Positions 7,539-9,746 of a DNA stretch of 9,746 nt are shown piece after piece (positions within the stretch are counted from its first letter, which is position 1; every line of letters starts with the position of its first letter). This DNA is from Bacilli bacterium (GTDB lineage Bacteria > Bacillota_I > Bacilli_A > RF39 > UBA660). The position numbers were made by a program, and so were the translations under genes. The notes below the pieces were generated by a model. It had not been told where the DNA came from and searched no databases. It saw nothing but the letters and a program-made list of their open reading frames with translations. The stretch spans positions 1-9,746 of the forward strand of contig JAFUFG010000030.1 of NCBI GenBank assembly GCA_017470045.1. The letters run 5' to 3'.

Positions 7539-8098
7539 ATGAAAATAAATGTTTATGACTTTGACGGAACGATATATGATGGAGACTCTTCCATTGATTT
7601 TTACTGGTTTTATCTAAGAAAGAATAAAAAAGAATTATTTCACACGATAAAGATATTATTATCTTTGATTCAATACAAAAGAAAGAAAAAAAAATGGAAG
7701 AAGTAAAAACAGAATTCTTTTCTTTCCTAAAAAACATATCCAATCCAGAATCCTTCGTAGAAGAGTTTTGGAATCAAAATGAAAAAAAGATAAAAGACTT
7801 TTTTGATCCGAAAAATGAGGAGAATATTTATATTATTTCTGCTTCTCCAAAAGGACTTTTAGAAGGAATTACAAAGAAGTGGAATGTTACCTTAATCGCA
7901 ACAGAGATGGATTTAAAAACAGGAAAAATTATATCCAAAAACTGCAAAGGAAAAGAAAAGGTAGAACGCTTAAAAAAAGTACAAAAAAACTTCGAAATAG
8001 AGAATATGTATACGGATAGTTATTCCGACCAACCTTTAATCGATTTAAGCAAGAATGCTTACCTTGTGAAAAAAAATAAAATTCAAAAAATAAAATAA
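7539..8098 (+). pseudogene. HAD-IB phosphatase, reading frame interrupted at a run of nine A
   Basis: The first frame starts at the ATG at 7539, with AGGTGA at 7529-7534 overlapping the previous stop, and stops at 7704-7706. It holds HAD motif I, DFDGTIYDGDS, with D7 and D9. The second frame is open from 7628 to 8098 and holds the rest: motif II SAS (around 7838-7846), the motif III Lys region in NCKGKEK and motif IV YTDSYSD with two Asp. Joining the frames with one extra A in the 7686-7694 tract gives a continuous protein of about 186 residues. It has all four motifs and a smooth cap region (IQYKRK, then MEEVKTEFFSFL), a normal HAD-IB size. Expected role: dephosphorylating a small phosphorylated substrate, here perhaps polyprenyl-phosphoryl-5-phosphoribose. 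The ATG at 7694 alone would give a protein lacking the nucleophile. Whether the break is a sequencing error, true decay or recoding cannot be decided here. Confidence 0.8.
7686..7694 (+). repeat. Homopolymer run of nine A at the frame break
   Basis: The tract follows AGAAAG and is followed by TGG. In frame one it reads as three Lys codons. Adding one A, or slipping back one base, places the following ATGGAAGAA in the frame that completes the HAD protein. Runs of nine or more A are prone to replication and polymerase slippage and are also common sites of assembly error. Confidence 0.85.
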
Positions 8099-8107
8099 TG
8101 TTATAAT
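8099..8107 (+). promoter_or_regulatory. Extended -10 promoter (TGTTATAAT) for the lipid kinase gene
   Basis: TG at 8099-8100, one base, then a consensus TATAAT at 8102-8107. It lies just after the HAD stop and 24-32 bases before the kinase ATG. No -35 stands at 16-18 bases in the A-rich upstream sequence. The first seven bases are the same as at 974-980. It suggests that the kinase can be transcribed separately from the genes before it. Confidence 0.5.
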
Positions 8108-8130
8108 AGGTGTGTAAAGAGGTGATACTC

Positions 8131-9057
8131 ATGAAAAAGTGTGTCATTATAATGAATCCAGAAAGTGGAAAAGGAAAGAATAAAGAGAAAATAAAGAACC
8201 TTTATGATATCCTTAGAAAATACGATTATGATGGGCAGATTCGCTATACCAAAAGAAAAAACGATGCTCATGATATAGTAAAGGAACTAGATTCAGACAT
8301 TGACTTAGTAGTTAGTGCAGGTGGAGATGGAACACTTAACGAAGTAGTATCTGGAAATTTAGAAAGAGAAAAAAAGATTCCTTTAGCAAACCTACCTTTA
8401 GGAACAACCAATGATGTAGGAAATATGTATGGTCTAAGTGGAGATATCATTCAAAAACTAGAACAATTACTAAAAGGAACCATGAAAAAGATTGATGTCA
8501 TTAAAATTAATAATGTTCCATTCGTTTATGTAGCATGTATAGGAGACTTTATTGATATGGCATATAAAACTCCTAGAGATTTAAAAAAACGTTATGGAAA
8601 AGTTGCCTACATCATGTATGGTTTAAAACAATTGCGTCATAAAATTCATAAATATAATATTCGTTATACCATAGATGGAAAAACACACGAAGGAGAATAT
8701 TCCTTTATCTTTATCACAAATTCGTCTAGAATTGCAGGAATGGATGATATCTATTACGACGTAAAATTAAATGATAATAAATTTGAAGTAGCATTCGCAA
8801 AAGTAAATAATAAAGCGGATATGATAAAAATGTTAGTATTAATCAATACGATTGATCTAAAAGATATTCCAGAAATTACGTATTACCAAACCGATAACTT
8901 AAAAGTAGAATTCTTGGACTCTCCAAAATCTTCATGGTGTATTGATGGAGAAGAACTACCAATTACAACCAATACATTTACATTTGAAGTAGATAAATCA
9001 ACGACTATGTTGATGCCAAGAAAGAACTTAAAGAAATTATTTGAAAATGACAAATAA
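8131..9057 (+). CDS. Diacylglycerol kinase-family lipid kinase (DagK/YegS/BmrU-like)
   Basis: This 308-residue cytoplasmic, membrane-associated kinase should phosphorylate diacylglycerol or a related lipid using ATP. The N-terminal NAD-kinase-like domain shows MNPESGKGKN (8-17), the nucleotide-binding GGDGTLNE (64-71) and PLGTTNDVG (89-97). The C-terminal beta-sandwich carries the DDIYYD region (205-210), the NDNKFEV strand (214-220) and WCIDGEE (269-275), which holds the conserved D-G-E acidic site. The length is usual for DgkB-type enzymes. ATG 8131 is chosen over the in-frame GTG at 8110 because AGAGGTG at 8118-8124 lies six bases before it, and the GTG would overlap that site. In Bacillus DgkB recycles diacylglycerol released by lipoteichoic acid synthesis, and a similar role beside surface-glycan genes is reasonable. 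Substrate could differ in this family. Confidence 0.9.
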   Translation: MKKCVIIMNPESGKGKNKEKIKNLYDILRKYDYDGQIRYTKRKNDAHDIVKELDSDIDLVVSAGGDGTLNEVVSGNLEREKKIPLANLPLGTTNDVGNMYGLSGDIIQKLEQLLKGTMKKIDVIKINNVPFVYVACIGDFIDMAYKTPRDLKKRYGKVAYIMYGLKQLRHKIHKYNIRYTIDGKTHEGEYSFIFITNSSRIAGMDDIYYDVKLNDNKFEVAFAKVNNKADMIKMLVLINTIDLKDIPEITYYQTDNLKVEFLDSPKSSWCIDGEELPITTNTFTFEVDKSTTMLMPRKNLKKLFENDK

Positions 9058-9089
9058 AAGAAATTGTTGTGATACAATTTCTTTTTATT
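9056..9089 (+). terminator. Intrinsic terminator after the lipid kinase gene
   Basis: AAAAGAAATTGT (9056-9067) pairs perfectly over 12 bp with ACAATTTCTTTT (9074-9085) around the loop TGTGAT. A T-rich tail follows (9082-9089, TTTTTATT). The 5' arm begins inside the stop codon. It marks the end of the kinase transcript. The stem is A/U-rich with only two G-C pairs, so efficiency is uncertain. Confidence 0.8.
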
Positions 9090-9098
9090 AGCGAAATA

Positions 9099-9107
9099 TG
9101 ATATGAT
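9099..9107 (+). promoter_or_regulatory. Extended -10 promoter (TGATATGAT)
   Basis: TG at 9099-9100, one base, then TATGAT at 9102-9107, 25 bases before the ATG at 9133 and just after the terminator, where a new promoter is expected. A second overlapping TATGAT lies at 9097-9102, so the exact hexamer is uncertain. No good -35 is seen at the usual spacing. Confidence 0.45.
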
Positions 9108-9132
9108 TATATCGAAGAATAGAAGGTGTTGT

Positions 9133-9746
9133 ATGAAGAAAAAGAAACCAATTGATACAAGAAGATTAACGATTAAGTTTTTACTTTGTATTGTTTATTT
9201 TATTGTCATTACAATACTTGTAACTTGTTCTTATAAAATGAAAGAAACAAAGAAAGAGATTCCATCTTGGGACTCGGTAGAATCCGTAAATGATTATACA
9301 TATCTAGAAATTACGAAGATGTCTGAAAAATTCGCATACTACGAAAATGAAAATATTGGATTCCATTTTATTATTGAAGAAAAGGATACTGGAGAATGGC
9401 ATACTTACGTCATTGCGATTGATGAAGATGAATACGAAAAATATAAAGATATAATCGATTATACATATGATCGTACGAAAGAAGTTCCGGATAAAATAAA
9501 AGTATATGGTTATCCTACGATAATGAATGATGAATTAAAAGAATTAATCGTAAAGAACATCAAGAATTTCTTACCAAAAGAAAATGAAGTAGAAATAAAA
9601 CTAGATAATATAGAAGAATATATGACGAATAGTTATTTAGATACCTCAAAGCCAGAAGTAGTAGAGAAGAATAACTTATTATATGCAACTTATGCCTTAA
9701 TTGGAGTAATGGTTTTACTAGTAGTATTAACAATCTTTGACCGTGA
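9133..9746 (+). CDS. Unrecognised protein with two membrane segments, 3' end cut off
   Basis: The frame is open from the ATG at 9133 to the window end, giving 204 residues and a partial codon. AGAAGGTG at 9121-9128 is a good ribosome binding site. A basic N-terminus (KKKKPIDTRR) leads into a membrane helix at about 12-33. Then comes a charged domain of about 150 residues (34-181) rich in Glu, Asp, Lys and Tyr, then a second helix at about 182-202 ending in FDR. By the positive-inside rule the middle domain is extracellular and both ends are cytoplasmic. I recognise no family motif. It has its own promoter and lies beyond a terminator, so it need not belong to the glycan cluster. LVTC at the end of helix one is a poor lipobox. 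Length of the missing part is unknown. Confidence 0.75.
   Translation, partial: MKKKKPIDTRRLTIKFLLCIVYFIVITILVTCSYKMKETKKEIPSWDSVESVNDYTYLEITKMSEKFAYYENENIGFHFIIEEKDTGEWHTYVIAIDEDEYEKYKDIIDYTYDRTKEVPDKIKVYGYPTIMNDELKELIVKNIKNFLPKENEVEIKLDNIEEYMTNSYLDTSKPEVVEKNNLLYATYALIGVMVLLVVLTIFDR

Noticed and set aside
7694..8098. Stand-alone small gene starting at the ATG at 7694
   Set aside because: It lacks the HAD nucleophile motif, which lies in frame one just upstream, and only A-rich sequence without a ribosome binding site precedes it.
8110..8130. GTG at 8110 as the start of the lipid kinase
   Set aside because: It would add MCKEVIL across the ribosome binding site at 8118-8124; the ATG at 8131 begins the conserved beta strand right before the MNPESGKGKN motif.
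9220..9231. Lipoprotein signal (LVTC) in the last protein
   Set aside because: Thr before Cys is unusual for a lipobox, and a second membrane helix plus the long first helix fit an ordinary anchor better.
1..9746. TGA read as tryptophan (Mycoplasma-type code)
   Set aside because: Tryptophan is coded by TGG throughout and no gene needs TGA read-through to be complete.
1..9746. CRISPR array, mobile element or defence system
   Set aside because: No spaced direct repeats, transposase, integrase, terminal inverted repeats or tRNA-like attachment site were seen; gene content and codon use are even across the window.

Overview
The window is AT-rich, with K/E/I/N-rich proteins, AGGAGG/AGGTGA-type ribosome binding sites, TGG-coded tryptophan and closely packed genes all on the + strand. 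This fits a low-GC Gram-positive bacterium, perhaps an uncultured gut Bacilli/Erysipelotrichia-type lineage. The phylum-level placement is inferred from composition only. No tRNA, rRNA, CRISPR array, insertion sequence or phage gene is visible.

Layout: (1) 1-959 is the 3' part of a membrane acyltransferase (acyltransferase-3 type). (2) 1003-5001 is a tight block for lipid-linked sugars: a GT-C/GT39-like membrane glycosyltransferase, a DPM1/GtrB-like GT2, a GtrA-family membrane protein and a second DPM1-like GT2. Gaps are 11-12 bases, with one 11-base overlap. The block ends in an A/U-rich stem-loop overlapping the last stop codon. (3) 5046-8098 is a second tight block: a UbiA-superfamily enzyme closely resembling mycobacterial decaprenyl-phosphate phosphoribosyltransferase (Rv3806c), a large unrecognised polytopic protein, and a HAD-IB phosphatase whose frame is broken at a run of nine A. 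(4) 8131-9057 is a diacylglycerol-kinase-family lipid kinase, followed by a clear intrinsic terminator. (5) 9133 to the end is an unrecognised protein with two membrane segments, cut by the window edge.

Taken together the locus reads as a cell-surface glycan or glycolipid assembly and decoration cluster. The two GT2 enzymes would load sugars onto polyprenyl phosphate, and GtrA would help move such a carrier across the membrane. The GT-C protein or proteins would use the carriers on the outer face, and the acyltransferase could acylate the product. The UbiA/HAD pair would make polyprenyl-phosphoryl-ribose: phosphoribosyl transfer from PRPP, then removal of the 5'-phosphate. The unknown membrane protein between them is a natural candidate for the enzyme using that ribofuranosyl donor. 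No DprE1/DprE2 epimerase is present in the window, so ribofuranose rather than arabinofuranose is the simplest prediction. The lipid kinase may recycle diacylglycerol, as DgkB does during lipoteichoic acid synthesis.

The main points to re-examine are the split HAD gene (sequencing error, decay, slippage or phase variation) and the possible ribofuranosyl-donor module in a low-GC Gram-positive.
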